Shown here piece by piece: positions 25,621-36,739 of a DNA stretch of 64,000 nt (positions are counted from its first letter, which is position 1; every line of letters begins with the position of its first letter). The position numbers and the translations under genes were made by a program. Below the pieces are notes generated by a model. The model made no database searches, had not been told where the DNA came from, and was given only the letters and a program-made list of their open reading frames with translations. The stretch is from Pseudomonas sp. P5_109 (GTDB taxonomy: Bacteria; Pseudomonadota; Gammaproteobacteria; Pseudomonadales; Pseudomonadaceae): the NCBI RefSeq assembly GCF_034009455.1, contig NZ_CP125380.1:4477501-4541500 (forward strand), written 5' to 3'.

Positions 25621-26739
25621 ATGAAACCACGCGCCCGCGACCTCAACATCCAGTTCGGCCAACTGCAACCCGGCCCGCTCAACGCCATTACCGACGTCCC
25701 CGGCGTACGGGTCGGCCACAGCAATGTGCGGGGACGCACCGCCAGTGGCCGCGACATCCTCACGGGTGTCACCGTCATCGAGCCGCGCGCCGGTTCCACC
25801 AGCCAGCAACCGTGCTTTGCCGGTGTGCATGTGCTCAACGGCAATGGCGATGCCACGGGGCTGGAGTGGATTCGCGAAGCAGGCTTGCTGACCAGCCCCA
25901 TCGCCTTCACCAACACCCACAGCCTGGGCGTGGTGCGCGATGCGCTGATCGTCCTCGATCGCGAGCAGCAACCCGATGACGGGCGCCTCTACTGGAACAT
26001 GCCGGTGGTGCTGGAAACCTTCGACGGCCTGCTCAACGACATCAACGGTTTTCACGTCAAGCCCGAGCACGTGGCCCAGGCCGTGCGCAGCGCCGAGAGC
26101 GGCCCGGTGACCGAAGGCAATGTCGGCGGTGGCAGCGGCATGATCTGCCACGAATTCAAGGGCGGTATCGGCACCGCGTCGCGACGCTTGAACAGTGCCC
26201 AGGGCGGCTGGACGGTGGGGGCGATTGTCCAGGCCAACCATGGCATCCGTAACGAACTGCGGGTCGACGGTTACCCGGTCGGGCGCTACATGGAACAGGC
26301 CGATTCGCCGTTCCTCAAGGCCTCGCTGCCTCATCCGGGCATGGGTTCGATCGTGGTCTGCCTGGCCACCGATGCGCCGTTGCTGCCGCACCAGTGCACC
26401 CGCCTGGCCCAGCGCGCCAGCCTCGGCCTGGCCCGCACCGGCGGCGGCAACGAAGACCACAGCGGCGACATCTTCATCGCGTTCGCCACCGGCAATGATG
26501 TGCCACCGGCCGCCTACGAGAGCAAGAAAGCGCCGACCACCGACCACCTGAGCATGGTCAACAACGACCACATCAGCGAGCTGTTCCTGGCCGCCACCGA
26601 GGCCGTGGAAGAAGCCATCATCAACGCCCTGCTTGCCGGCGAAACGACCGAAGGCAACGGGCATGCGGTATCGGGGCTGGATGCCGACACCCTGCTCAAG
26701 GCGTTGCGTCGCGCCGGCTGGCCGGGCGAACAGGTCTAG
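25621..26739 (+). CDS. P1-family peptidase (DmpA/BapA-type aminopeptidase)
   Basis: About 372 residues. An Ntn-like hydrolase of family S58: GNVGGGSGMICHEFKGGIGT in the alpha part, and the self-cleavage site HPGMG|SIVV, where the serine (codon at 26347) becomes the N-terminal nucleophile of the beta chain, followed by ATDAPLLP. The family removes D- or beta-amino acids or beta-peptide units from N-termini. Start choice is uncertain between 25609 and 25621; the latter gives the usual MKPRARDL opening. Probably cytoplasmic. Confidence 0.87.
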   Translation: MKPRARDLNIQFGQLQPGPLNAITDVPGVRVGHSNVRGRTASGRDILTGVTVIEPRAGSTSQQPCFAGVHVLNGNGDATGLEWIREAGLLTSPIAFTNTHSLGVVRDALIVLDREQQPDDGRLYWNMPVVLETFDGLLNDINGFHVKPEHVAQAVRSAESGPVTEGNVGGGSGMICHEFKGGIGTASRRLNSAQGGWTVGAIVQANHGIRNELRVDGYPVGRYMEQADSPFLKASLPHPGMGSIVVCLATDAPLLPHQCTRLAQRASLGLARTGGGNEDHSGDIFIAFATGNDVPPAAYESKKAPTTDHLSMVNNDHISELFLAATEAVEEAIINALLAGETTEGNGHAVSGLDADTLLKALRRAGWPGEQV

Positions 26740-26761
26740 TGATATCGGGGCGGTATGTGGC

Positions 26762-27367
26762 TCATACCGCCTCGACATCTTGCCGATACAGGCCACGACC
26801 CAAGGCGTGTGCGACCTGCAAGTGCACGGCCGGATCCTGAATTTCCGACTCCAGCAGCAATTGCGACGTCACGACCTGCGCACCGCAGTAATCGAAAATG
26901 CCATGGTCAATCTGAGTCTTCATGGCGTCTGCATATCCATGTCGGGCATAGGTTCGCGCGTCGGCTCCCCCGACTCCGATCAGGTGTACCCGCAGACGAT
27001 CCAGCTTTTTCACCAGCTTGGCATCCGCCCCGAAATCGAAAGCCCAGCCATTGGCGAACACTCGGTCAATCCAGCCCTTGAGCAGCGCCGGCATCGACCA
27101 CCAGAACACCGGGTAGACCAGTATCACCGCGTCGGCGCGATCTATCCGTGCCTGCTCGGCGATCACATCGGCCGGCGGTGATGCCTCCCGGTGATGCACC
27201 GCCCAATCCGCAGGCCCGAACCTCGGGTCGAAACCTTCGGCCCAGAGATCGGCGATTTCCACCGTGTTATCGGGATCGGCCAGGGCCAGGCCGTCAGCAA
27301 TCCGCGTGACCACGCCATGGGTAAGCGAAAGAGGATCGTGATGAGCGACAACGATAAGCGTGTGCAT
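26762..27367 (-). CDS. NAD(P)H-dependent quinone reductase-like flavoprotein (flavodoxin fold)
   Basis: 201 residues. The N-terminal flavodoxin-like phosphate loop is MHTLIVVAHHDPLSLTHGV and the NQO1/KefF/MdaB signature is YPVFWWSMPALLKGWIDRVF. It would bind FMN or FAD and reduce quinones or related electrophiles by two electrons. The start at 27367 is preceded by GGA(G) and skips eight unconserved codons. It is divergent from a TetR regulator whose operator-like repeats lie between them, so it is probably induced by an electrophile sensed by that regulator. Confidence 0.85.
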   Translation of the reverse strand: MHTLIVVAHHDPLSLTHGVVTRIADGLALADPDNTVEIADLWAEGFDPRFGPADWAVHHREASPPADVIAEQARIDRADAVILVYPVFWWSMPALLKGWIDRVFANGWAFDFGADAKLVKKLDRLRVHLIGVGGADARTYARHGYADAMKTQIDHGIFDYCGAQVVTSQLLLESEIQDPAVHLQVAHALGRGLYRQDVEAV

Positions 27368-27414
27368 GCTGGAACTCCTGATTGAGAGCACGGGGCGGAC
27401 CCTATATACTCTTG

Positions 27415-27437
27415 GTAAGTTACGAATAGTAAGTTAC
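27415..27437. promoter_or_regulatory. Tandem operator for the divergent TetR regulator
   Basis: GTAAGTTAC occurs twice (27415-27423 and 27429-27437), 14 bp apart. Each copy is a palindrome with arms GTAA/TTAC. A TATACT box (27405-27410) lies just before them on the plus strand. The arrangement suits cooperative TetR-dimer binding and control of both the reductase and the regulator. Confidence 0.55.
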
Positions 27438-27452
27438 TTTTGGTACATAGCC

Positions 27453-28079
27453 ATGTCAACCATCGAATCAAAAGAACAGCCGCGTCGCCGGATGTCGCGG
27501 GAAGATCGACTGCGGCAGTTGCTGGACGTTGCCTGGCAACTCGTGCGCAAGGAAGGCACGGACGCCCTGACCCTGGGCCGCCTCGCCGAGTTGGCCGGGA
27601 TTACCAAACCGGTGGTTTACGATCACTTCACCACTCGATCCGGATTGCTGGCCGCGCTCTACCAGGATTTCGACACGCGCCAGACTGCGTTGATGGATGC
27701 CGCGCTGGAACATTGCGAACCGACCCTGGCCAACACCGCACGGGTGATTGCCACCTCGTACGTCGATTGCGTGCTGCTTCAGGGCAATGAGATACCCGGC
27801 GTGATCGCCGCGCTGGCGGGTTCGCCGGAACTGGAAAAGATCAAGCGCGAGTACGAAGCGATCTTCCTCGAAAAGTGCCGAAACGTGCTCTCCCCCTTCG
27901 CTGCGGCGGGAGGCACCAGGCCAGCCGGATTGCACGCGATGCTCGGCGCCGCCGAAGCCTTGTCCCACGCCGCTGCGAATGACGAGATCAGCGCAGGGCA
28001 GGCACAGGACGAACTGTTTGAAATCATCAAAGCGATGGTCGAAAGAAGCACACGCAGCAACACGACTAGCGGTACTTGA
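27453..28079 (+). CDS. TetR/AcrR-family transcriptional regulator
   Basis: 208 residues. N-terminal TetR helix-turn-helix: RLRQLLDVAWQLVRKEGTDA, then LAELAGITKPVVYDHFTTRS. The C-terminal domain (residues 75-200) is an all-helical ligand-binding region of unknown specificity. The start at 27453 lies 16 bp after the second operator copy, implying autoregulation. It is divergent from the quinone-reductase-like gene, which is its likely target. Confidence 0.87.
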   Translation: MSTIESKEQPRRRMSREDRLRQLLDVAWQLVRKEGTDALTLGRLAELAGITKPVVYDHFTTRSGLLAALYQDFDTRQTALMDAALEHCEPTLANTARVIATSYVDCVLLQGNEIPGVIAALAGSPELEKIKREYEAIFLEKCRNVLSPFAAAGGTRPAGLHAMLGAAEALSHAAANDEISAGQAQDELFEIIKAMVERSTRSNTTSGT

Positions 28080-28231
28080 GTGAAACGCTCGGTCTTTCTA
28101 GGATGGAGTTACGCAGCCGCTTGGTTGCTCAACAAGCCGCTGCGTAGGTGGTGAGTGATCTGAACCCCTACCAAGCTCACCGCCTGCTTCATGCGCATCT
28201 TGAGCCTCAACGGCTCTACTTCCTCCCCATC

Positions 28232-28257
28232 AAAGAGCTTTGAGGCTCTTTTTTTTG
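28232..28257 (+). terminator. Rho-independent terminator downstream of the TetR gene
   Basis: AAAGAGC-tttgag-GCTCTTT followed by a T run. An upstream GAGCCTCAA (28202-28211) can pair with TTGAGGCTC inside the hairpin as an alternative structure. The 150 nt between the TetR stop and this terminator hold no credible ORF and may be a 3' UTR or small RNA. Confidence 0.65.
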
Positions 28258-28293
28258 CCTCTGAAAAACATCTACCCAACAACACATCTCCAA

Positions 28294-28383
28294 TGTGGGA
28301 GCGGGCTTGCTCGCGAAGGCGTCGTGTCAGTCGCCCTGGATGTTGGCTGACACACCGCTTTCGCGAGCAAGCCCGCTCCCACA
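28294..28383. repeat. REP pair (BIME)
   Basis: Inverted GGAGCGGGCTTGCTCGCGAA pair between convergent genes, ending 9 bp before the stop of the next TetR gene. Confidence 0.9.
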
Positions 28384-28392
28384 AGGGGATTT

Positions 28393-29013
28393 TCATTGGG
28401 GCTCGGTCGTGCATAGGGACCGCCACGCCGCTTGCGCCAGCATGTCCCGGTACGCCTTCGGACTACCCTTGACCCGGCCCGACAACCAGGCGCGGCAGTA
28501 ACTGTCTGCCTGGCCGATGATCAACGACAGCATCAATTCCCCCGGAAAACTCCCCAGTTCATCGCCGTGAGCGCCCAGCCATGTCAGCAACTGCTTGTTG
28601 CGCGCCTTGTTGCGGGTGGCGAGCTCGTCCTTGAACGGCCCCTTGGTGACGGCAAACCGTGCGTGGTACTGGAACCGTGCCCACTCCGGCTGGCTGTCGA
28701 CCCAATCCACATAGCTGTGCACCAGCGCGTGCACCCCCGCTTGTGTGGTCTGGGCCTCAGCCAGGTAGCTGTCACGCAATCGGGCCTGATCGTCGAGGGC
28801 GGTAAAAAACAGCGCCGCCACCAGCCCTTCCTTGTTGCCGAAATGGTGATAGATCGCGCCGACACTGGTGTCGCATTCGGCGCGAATCATTTCGATGGTC
28901 GTGGCCTCGATCCCCTGTTCGTTGAACAGGCCGAGGGCCTTTCTGAAGATGTCGCGCTTGAGTTCGGCGCGTCGTCCGGGGTAACAGCGTTCGAGCAGAT
29001 CGGCGGTTTCCAT
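28393..29013 (-). CDS. TetR/AcrR-family transcriptional regulator
   Basis: 206 residues. Helix-turn-helix: RDIFRKALGLFNEQGIEATT, IRAECDTSVGAIYHHFGNKE. The helical C-terminal domain (QYHARFAVTK) contains several aromatic residues suited to a hydrophobic ligand. The start at 29013 gives METADLLERC. It is divergent from a hotdog-fold thioesterase gene across a strong palindrome, its probable operator, so it likely controls acyl-CoA or fatty-acid-related functions. Confidence 0.87.
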   Translation of the reverse strand: METADLLERCYPGRRAELKRDIFRKALGLFNEQGIEATTIEMIRAECDTSVGAIYHHFGNKEGLVAALFFTALDDQARLRDSYLAEAQTTQAGVHALVHSYVDWVDSQPEWARFQYHARFAVTKGPFKDELATRNKARNKQLLTWLGAHGDELGSFPGELMLSLIIGQADSYCRAWLSGRVKGSPKAYRDMLAQAAWRSLCTTEPQ

Positions 29014-29109
29014 GCAGAAAAACAATCCAGAAAGTCATCTATGGAGGCTGGCCGTGGCCAGCGAACTATTCGCGCTAGGTTGACAGATTTCTCCTCGACA
29101 GAATACTGT

Positions 29110-29138
29110 TCCGTTACAGAACAATATTCTGTAACGGA
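29110..29138. promoter_or_regulatory. 12-5-12 palindromic operator between TetR and thioesterase genes
   Basis: TCCGTTACAGAA, five bases, then its exact complement TTCTGTAACGGA. Half-site-like copies flank it (ACAGAATACTGT at 29098-29109 and AACATTCTGC near 29141-29150), so several TetR dimers may bind side by side. Confidence 0.6.
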
Positions 29139-29177
29139 GCAACATTCTGCAAACCGACATCCTCTAGAGGCAAAAAA

Positions 29178-29618
29178 ATGAGTCAGTTCCTCAGCATGTT
29201 CAACAGCGCAGGGCCAGAAGCGTTCAGCAAAATGGCCTGCCAGGTGGCGCCCTACTTCTCCACCATCAACCCGCTGGTCAAGGATTTGCGCAAAGGCAGC
29301 GCCACCGTGCACGTGCCATTTGCCCGGGAGATCACCAATCATTTGGGTACGGTGCATGCGATCGCCATGTGCAACGCCGCGGAACTCGCCGCCGGGATGA
29401 TGACCGACGTTTCAATTCCCGCCGGCGCGCGCTGGATTCCCAAAGGCATGACCGTGGAATACCTGGCCAAGGCCAAGAGCGATGTGACGGCGATAGCCGA
29501 GGGAGATGCAGTGGACTGGACCACCGAAGGCGACAAGATCGTGCCAGTGGACATTCACGATGCCGAAGGCAAGAAGGTGTTCACGGCGCGGATTACCATG
29601 AATGTGAAGCTGGCGTGA
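29178..29618 (+). CDS. DUF4442/hotdog-fold thioesterase-like protein
   Basis: 146 residues of the hotdog fold in the DUF4442 branch: GSATVHVPFAREITNHLGTV then AIAMCNAAELAAGMMTDVSI, where the central helix carries the usual acidic residue. A final strand set ends in FTARITMNVKL. It probably hydrolyses, or binds, an acyl-CoA. No partner gene follows; the divergent TetR protein is its likely repressor. Confidence 0.78.
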   Translation: MSQFLSMFNSAGPEAFSKMACQVAPYFSTINPLVKDLRKGSATVHVPFAREITNHLGTVHAIAMCNAAELAAGMMTDVSIPAGARWIPKGMTVEYLAKAKSDVTAIAEGDAVDWTTEGDKIVPVDIHDAEGKKVFTARITMNVKLA

Positions 29619-29636
29619 AGACTGACCGCCGTTAAA

Positions 29637-29726
29637 TGTGGGAGCGGGCTTGCTCGCGAAAGCGGTGTATCAGTCGCCCATATGTTGGCTGACAAACCGC
29701 CTTCGCGAGCAAGCCCGCTCCCACAG
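29637..29726. repeat. REP pair (BIME)
   Basis: Inverted GGAGCGGGCTTGCTCGCGAA pair between the convergent thioesterase and GNAT genes. Confidence 0.9.
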
Positions 29727-29755
29727 GTGGAGTTATGGTGTATGGGAGAGTGTGC

Positions 29756-30478
29756 TCAGACCAGCCGCAATCGAGGTCCGCTAGCCGGTACGGCATCTTC
29801 CCCGAGCCGCTCCCGCACAAACTCCTGGGCCTTGCGCGTCAACTGGTCCAGGTGCCGGTCGCGCTGTTTTTCCGCATCGGTCATGGCCCGTTTTCCGTGT
29901 TTTTGCAGCAGGTAGGTATGAATCTGCCGCACTTCCAGCGAACTGTAGATCGACGCCACATCCAGCAATGCCATCAAGCCATCGGTGACGTGATCGCGGG
30001 TGTTCATCAACACCTGGGTCGCACGCACACCCACCACCTCAAAGCCCATCGCCTCGAAATACGGCACCTTGGCCACCGCGCAAGTCAGCTCGGCATGGGG
30101 ATAGCGGCCGACCATTTCCCGCAGCATCCGCCGGGCCACGCCCTGGCGCCGATACTCGCCCTGCACTGCCATGTACGCCACGCCGCATGCCTCGGGATCG
30201 TCCTGCACCGGCAGGTACAGCACAAAGCCGATCACCTTGTCCGGGTCGTCTTCGTCGGTGGCAACGATCAGCTCGACGGCAATGCCCTTTTCACCGTTCA
30301 GCGCCTGCAGATACAGGTGCACCTCATAGCCAATCGCGTATTGATAAAGGTTGTACAGCAGGTTGCTGGGCGGGATCGCGACCATGCTGATGTCGGTCAG
30401 GTTGTCGACCACCATTTGCAGGATCTGGCTATTGATGTGCTCGGGGCACGGGGTCTTGAAATGGCTGATCAGGGGCAT
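29756..30478 (-). CDS. GNAT-family N-acetyltransferase
   Basis: 240 residues. The acetyl-CoA pyrophosphate loop is RRQGVARRML (Q/R-x-x-G-x-A), preceded by the strand GVAYMAVQ and followed by PYFEAMGFEVVGV. A helical extension of about 80 residues at the C-terminus is rich in Arg/Lys/Gln (EKQRDRHLDQLTRKAQEFVR). The start at 30478 fits the family; the upstream frame lacks support. Acceptor unknown. Confidence 0.82.
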   Translation of the reverse strand: MPLISHFKTPCPEHINSQILQMVVDNLTDISMVAIPPSNLLYNLYQYAIGYEVHLYLQALNGEKGIAVELIVATDEDDPDKVIGFVLYLPVQDDPEACGVAYMAVQGEYRRQGVARRMLREMVGRYPHAELTCAVAKVPYFEAMGFEVVGVRATQVLMNTRDHVTDGLMALLDVASIYSSLEVRQIHTYLLQKHGKRAMTDAEKQRDRHLDQLTRKAQEFVRERLGEDAVPASGPRLRLV

Positions 30479-30802
30479 TGCGGTGACAGGCTCTAAAGGT
30501 CGAGGGCCGCCTATGATAGCGCGCCTGATACCCGCGGTCCGCTGTATTACCCCTGCCGTCGAGGCGTTGCGTGCTCGAGGCTGACAGCAGTGAAGCAGGC
30601 ACACTTTGTGCTGGGCGAGCCGGCGTTTTCGCTAATCGCGCCGATAGCGTCCACCACCACGCCGATCAGTGGCATGGGTGGGGAAAATGGGTGGGTGAAG
30701 GCCCCCGATTTTGAGGATTCCCACCCACTGCGGCGCGATCACCACAGCCTTAAACCTTTTGATACAAATCAAACTTGCACCTTCTCCAAGCCTCCCCTCG
30801 TT

Positions 30803-30818
30803 TGGCGCACCTCTTGCA
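30803..30818 (+). promoter_or_regulatory. Sigma-54 (-24/-12) promoter of the multicopper oxidase gene
   Basis: TGGCGC-ACCTC-TTGCA: the invariant GG and GC are exactly 10 bp apart, matching the RpoN consensus TGGCAC-N5-TTGCA at all but one position. The oxidase ATG lies 52 bp downstream. An inverted repeat TTTGAT-acaa-ATCAAA lies at 30758-30773 and may be an activator or IHF-type site. The rest of the 30479-30869 interval holds nothing I can support. Confidence 0.72.
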
Positions 30819-30869
30819 TCGACCGCTTTGCGAACGTCAGCCACACCGGCGCGCCCCGAGGGAAACAAG

Positions 30870-34250
<3,381 letters not shown>

Positions 34251-34263
34251 AGCGGCTTGATCG

Positions 34264-34302
34264 GCGCCCGGTCCATGCAATGTGGACCGGGCGCTTTTTT
34301 TT
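34264..34302 (+). terminator. Rho-independent terminator of the multicopper oxidase gene
   Basis: GCGCCCGGTCCA and TGGACCGGGCGC form a near-perfect GC-rich stem with a 7-nt loop, followed by eight T. It starts 14 bp after the stop codon, so the oxidase is monocistronic. Confidence 0.9.
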
Positions 34303-34318
34303 GGGACTTTCACTGTTA

Positions 34319-35053
34319 ACGATAATGCGTGTGAACTGGATAAACGCAGCGCGCTTGGGTCCATCGCCGGCAAGCCGGCTCCTACAGGGTTTGAACGACA
34401 CGCGGTCCCTTGTAGGAGCTGGCTTGCCAGCGATGGTCGTGAACGAAAACGCGTGTGACCTGGATAACCGCGGCGCATTTGAGGCCATCGCCAGCAAGCC
34501 GGCTCCTACAGTTTGGCGTTCACATCATTTCGACCCGGACGCGGCCCATTGTAGGAGCTGGCTTGCCAGCGATGGTCGTGAACGATAACGCGTGTGACCT
34601 GGACAAACGCAGCGCACTTGGGTCCATCGCCAGCAAGCCGGCTCCTACAGTTTGGCGTTCACATCATTTCGACCCGGACGCGGCCCATTGTAGGAGCTGG
34701 CTTGCCAGCGATGATCGTGAACGAAAACGCGTGTGAAATGGATAAACGCAGCGCGCTTGGGTCCATCGCCGGTAAGCCGGCTCCTACAGGGTTTGAACGT
34801 CACGCGGTGTCTTGTAGGAGCCGGCTTGCTGGCGATGGTCGTGAACGAAAACGCGTGTGACCTGGATAACCGCGGCGCATTTGAGGCCATCGCCAGCAAG
34901 CCGGCTCCTACAGTTTGGCGTTCACATCATTTCGACCCGGACGCGGCCTCTTGTAGGAGCCGGCTTGCTGGCGATGGTCGTGAACGATAACGCGTGTGAA
35001 ATGGATAAACGCAGCGCGCTTGGGTCCATCGCCGGCAAGCCGGCTCCTACAGG
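34319..35053. repeat. Tandem array of six REP-pair (BIME) units
   Basis: The marker TGGA(T/C)AA(A/C)CGC recurs at 34337, 34461, 34600, 34739, 34863 and 35002, at spacings of 124, 139, 139, 124 and 139 bp. Each unit holds two inverted REP cores (CCATCGCCGGCAAGCCGGCT and TGTAGGAGCTGGCTTGCCAG). Two spacer types account for the two unit lengths: GGGTTTGAACG and GTTTGGCGTTCACATCATTT. No protein is encoded; in-frame runs here are artefacts of the repeat. Confidence 0.92.
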
Positions 35054-35140
35054 TATTGCGTTATCGGGGGTGTTTCCCGGGATTGTGTGAAGAACCTTTT
35101 TTGCGATGACTGTCAGAACGCGTTCGCGAGCAGGCTCCAG

Positions 35141-35710
35141 TCAGCGCTGCGGCGCCACCATGCGAAAGCGGATTTTGATCTCGTTGGACACCATGCTGTC
35201 CGCCAACTCACCCTCGCCTATCTTGAAGTCGTCACGCTTGAGCACCAGATCGCCAACGAAGATGCCTATGGAGCTCTCCGATTTCAGCTGCACAGGCACA
35301 CTCACCTCCCGAGTGAGCCCGCGCAAGGACAGCTTTCCGGTAATGGTGTAGCGGTTATCGCCAAGGGCCTTGATGGACGTCGACTCGAAGGTCGCCACCG
35401 GATAGGTCGCCGTGTCGAACCACGCCGGTTTTTGCAGCTCGGTGTTGGAGTCATTGCTGCCGGCTTCGATGCTCTTGAGATCGATGGTTAGCGCGGCGTG
35501 GGCGGCACTTGGGTTATCGGTGTCGAAGTCGAGCCTGGCCTCGAACTTGCCGAAGGTGCCGTAGTTTTTCGTACCCATCTGCTGATAGGTGAAACTCAAG
35601 GTACTGGCCTTGGCGTTGACTTCCTTGTATTCCACGGCTTCAGCGAACGGCACCAGGCCGAACACCAACGTGCCGGCCAGAGCGACGCAACGCGCGGATC
35701 TAAGGTTCAT
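35141..35710 (-). CDS. YceI family periplasmic protein
   Basis: 189 residues with a signal peptide (to about 25, AEA-VEYK). The YceI lipocalin-like fold is shown by STLSFTYQQMGTKNYGTFGK, FDTDNPSAAHAALTIDLKSI and WFDTATYPVATFESTSI. Such proteins bind polyisoprenoids, including ubiquinone-like lipids, in the periplasm. No cytochrome b561 partner is adjacent. Monocistronic by position. Confidence 0.88.
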   Translation of the reverse strand: MNLRSARCVALAGTLVFGLVPFAEAVEYKEVNAKASTLSFTYQQMGTKNYGTFGKFEARLDFDTDNPSAAHAALTIDLKSIEAGSNDSNTELQKPAWFDTATYPVATFESTSIKALGDNRYTITGKLSLRGLTREVSVPVQLKSESSIGIFVGDLVLKRDDFKIGEGELADSMVSNEIKIRFRMVAPQR

Positions 35711-35847
35711 GACACTCTCCGGGAGGGCTCCCGTCTTGAGTTGGCGTGCCGCATACGAAGGCCGGTACCAGATGGACTAAAGCAAACAACCGGCGTTTAT
35801 TCCACTTCACGCGCTGATTTGCGACCACCTGCCACTGGCCGTCCGCG

Positions 35848-36519
35848 CTATCCGCACTCCCCGCGTTGCCACGCCCGCTGCAACAGTTCGATCACCTCGG
35901 CATCCCGGGTCTGGGAAAAGTCCACGTACCAATGGCCAATCGAGGTGAACCACTCGGGCATCAACGGGCAGACCAGTTCATCCACCTCGCTGCGCAGGGC
36001 CTCCACTGTCTCGATCGGCGCCACCGGCACCGCCACCACGATGCGCGCAGGCGCCTGCAGCCGCAGCGCCTGGATTGCCGCCCGCATCGACGCGCCAGTG
36101 GCCAGGCCGTCGTCGATCAGGATCACCACCTGATCCTTGAGTTGCACCGGCGGCCGTGTACCCCGGTAGACCTTCTCGCGGCGCAGCAGCTCGCGGGTTT
36201 CCCGCTCAACCACGGCGTCGAACGCGGCGCGATCAATCGGGTGCACGCGCAGTGCCTCTTCGTTACGAATCTGGATACCGCCGCCGGCAATCGCCCCCAT
36301 GGCGTACTCCGGACGGGACGGCACGCCGAGCTTGCGCACCAGCATCAGGTCCAGGCGAACCTTCAGGGCCGTGGCCACTGCATAAGCCACCGGCACGCCG
36401 CCACGGGGCAAGGCCAGAACGATGACGTCGGGGCGATTGGCGTAAGGCAGCAGCGGCTCGATCAAACGCCGCCCGGCCGCTGGCCGGTCTTGCAGGATGG
36501 AATGGGACAAGGGGCTCAT
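35848..36519 (-). CDS. Phosphoribosyltransferase-domain protein
   Basis: 223 residues. The type I PRTase PRPP loop is VILIDDGLATGASM, and the N-terminal PRGGVPVAYAVATAL also fits. The whole resembles the stand-alone PRTase proteins often found near stress genes, whose natural reaction is not established. The start at 36519 has GGGGAGG seven bases upstream; a 14-codon extension is rejected. Confidence 0.85.
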   Translation of the reverse strand: MSPLSHSILQDRPAAGRRLIEPLLPYANRPDVIVLALPRGGVPVAYAVATALKVRLDLMLVRKLGVPSRPEYAMGAIAGGGIQIRNEEALRVHPIDRAAFDAVVERETRELLRREKVYRGTRPPVQLKDQVVILIDDGLATGASMRAAIQALRLQAPARIVVAVPVAPIETVEALRSEVDELVCPLMPEWFTSIGHWYVDFSQTRDAEVIELLQRAWQRGECG

Positions 36520-36570
36520 CGGAAACCTCCCCAGGCGATTGCGCCTGTCTTTTTCAGTCACACCGTCCTT

Positions 36571-36701
36571 TTGTGGCGAGGGTTTTGTGGCGAGGGGGCT
36601 TGCCCCTGTTGGGCTGCGCAGCAGCCCCCAAAAATATCGCGATCAGTACAATTTTTTGCGAGCGCTTCGCACTCGAACGGGGGCAAGCCCCCTCGCCACA
36701 A
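36571..36701. repeat. REP block, GGCGAGGGGGCTTGCCCCC type
   Basis: A short partial copy (TTGTGGCGAGGGTTT) is followed by an inverted pair of the second REP family, with a 60-bp centre containing GGGCTGCGCAGCAGCCC. It lies between the MATE and phosphoribosyltransferase genes. Confidence 0.88.
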
Positions 36702-36739
36702 AGTTCAGTGAACAGCATGCCCCTCCCGCTGCGTCCCGC

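Noticed and set aside
28109..28426. A possible integrase or transposase fragment
   Set aside because: The frame runs through a REP pair and has no recognisable recombinase motif.
34319..35053. CRISPR-like regular repeats
   Set aside because: Units are 124-139 bp, each an inverted REP pair, spacers are themselves repeated and no cas genes are present; this is a BIME array.
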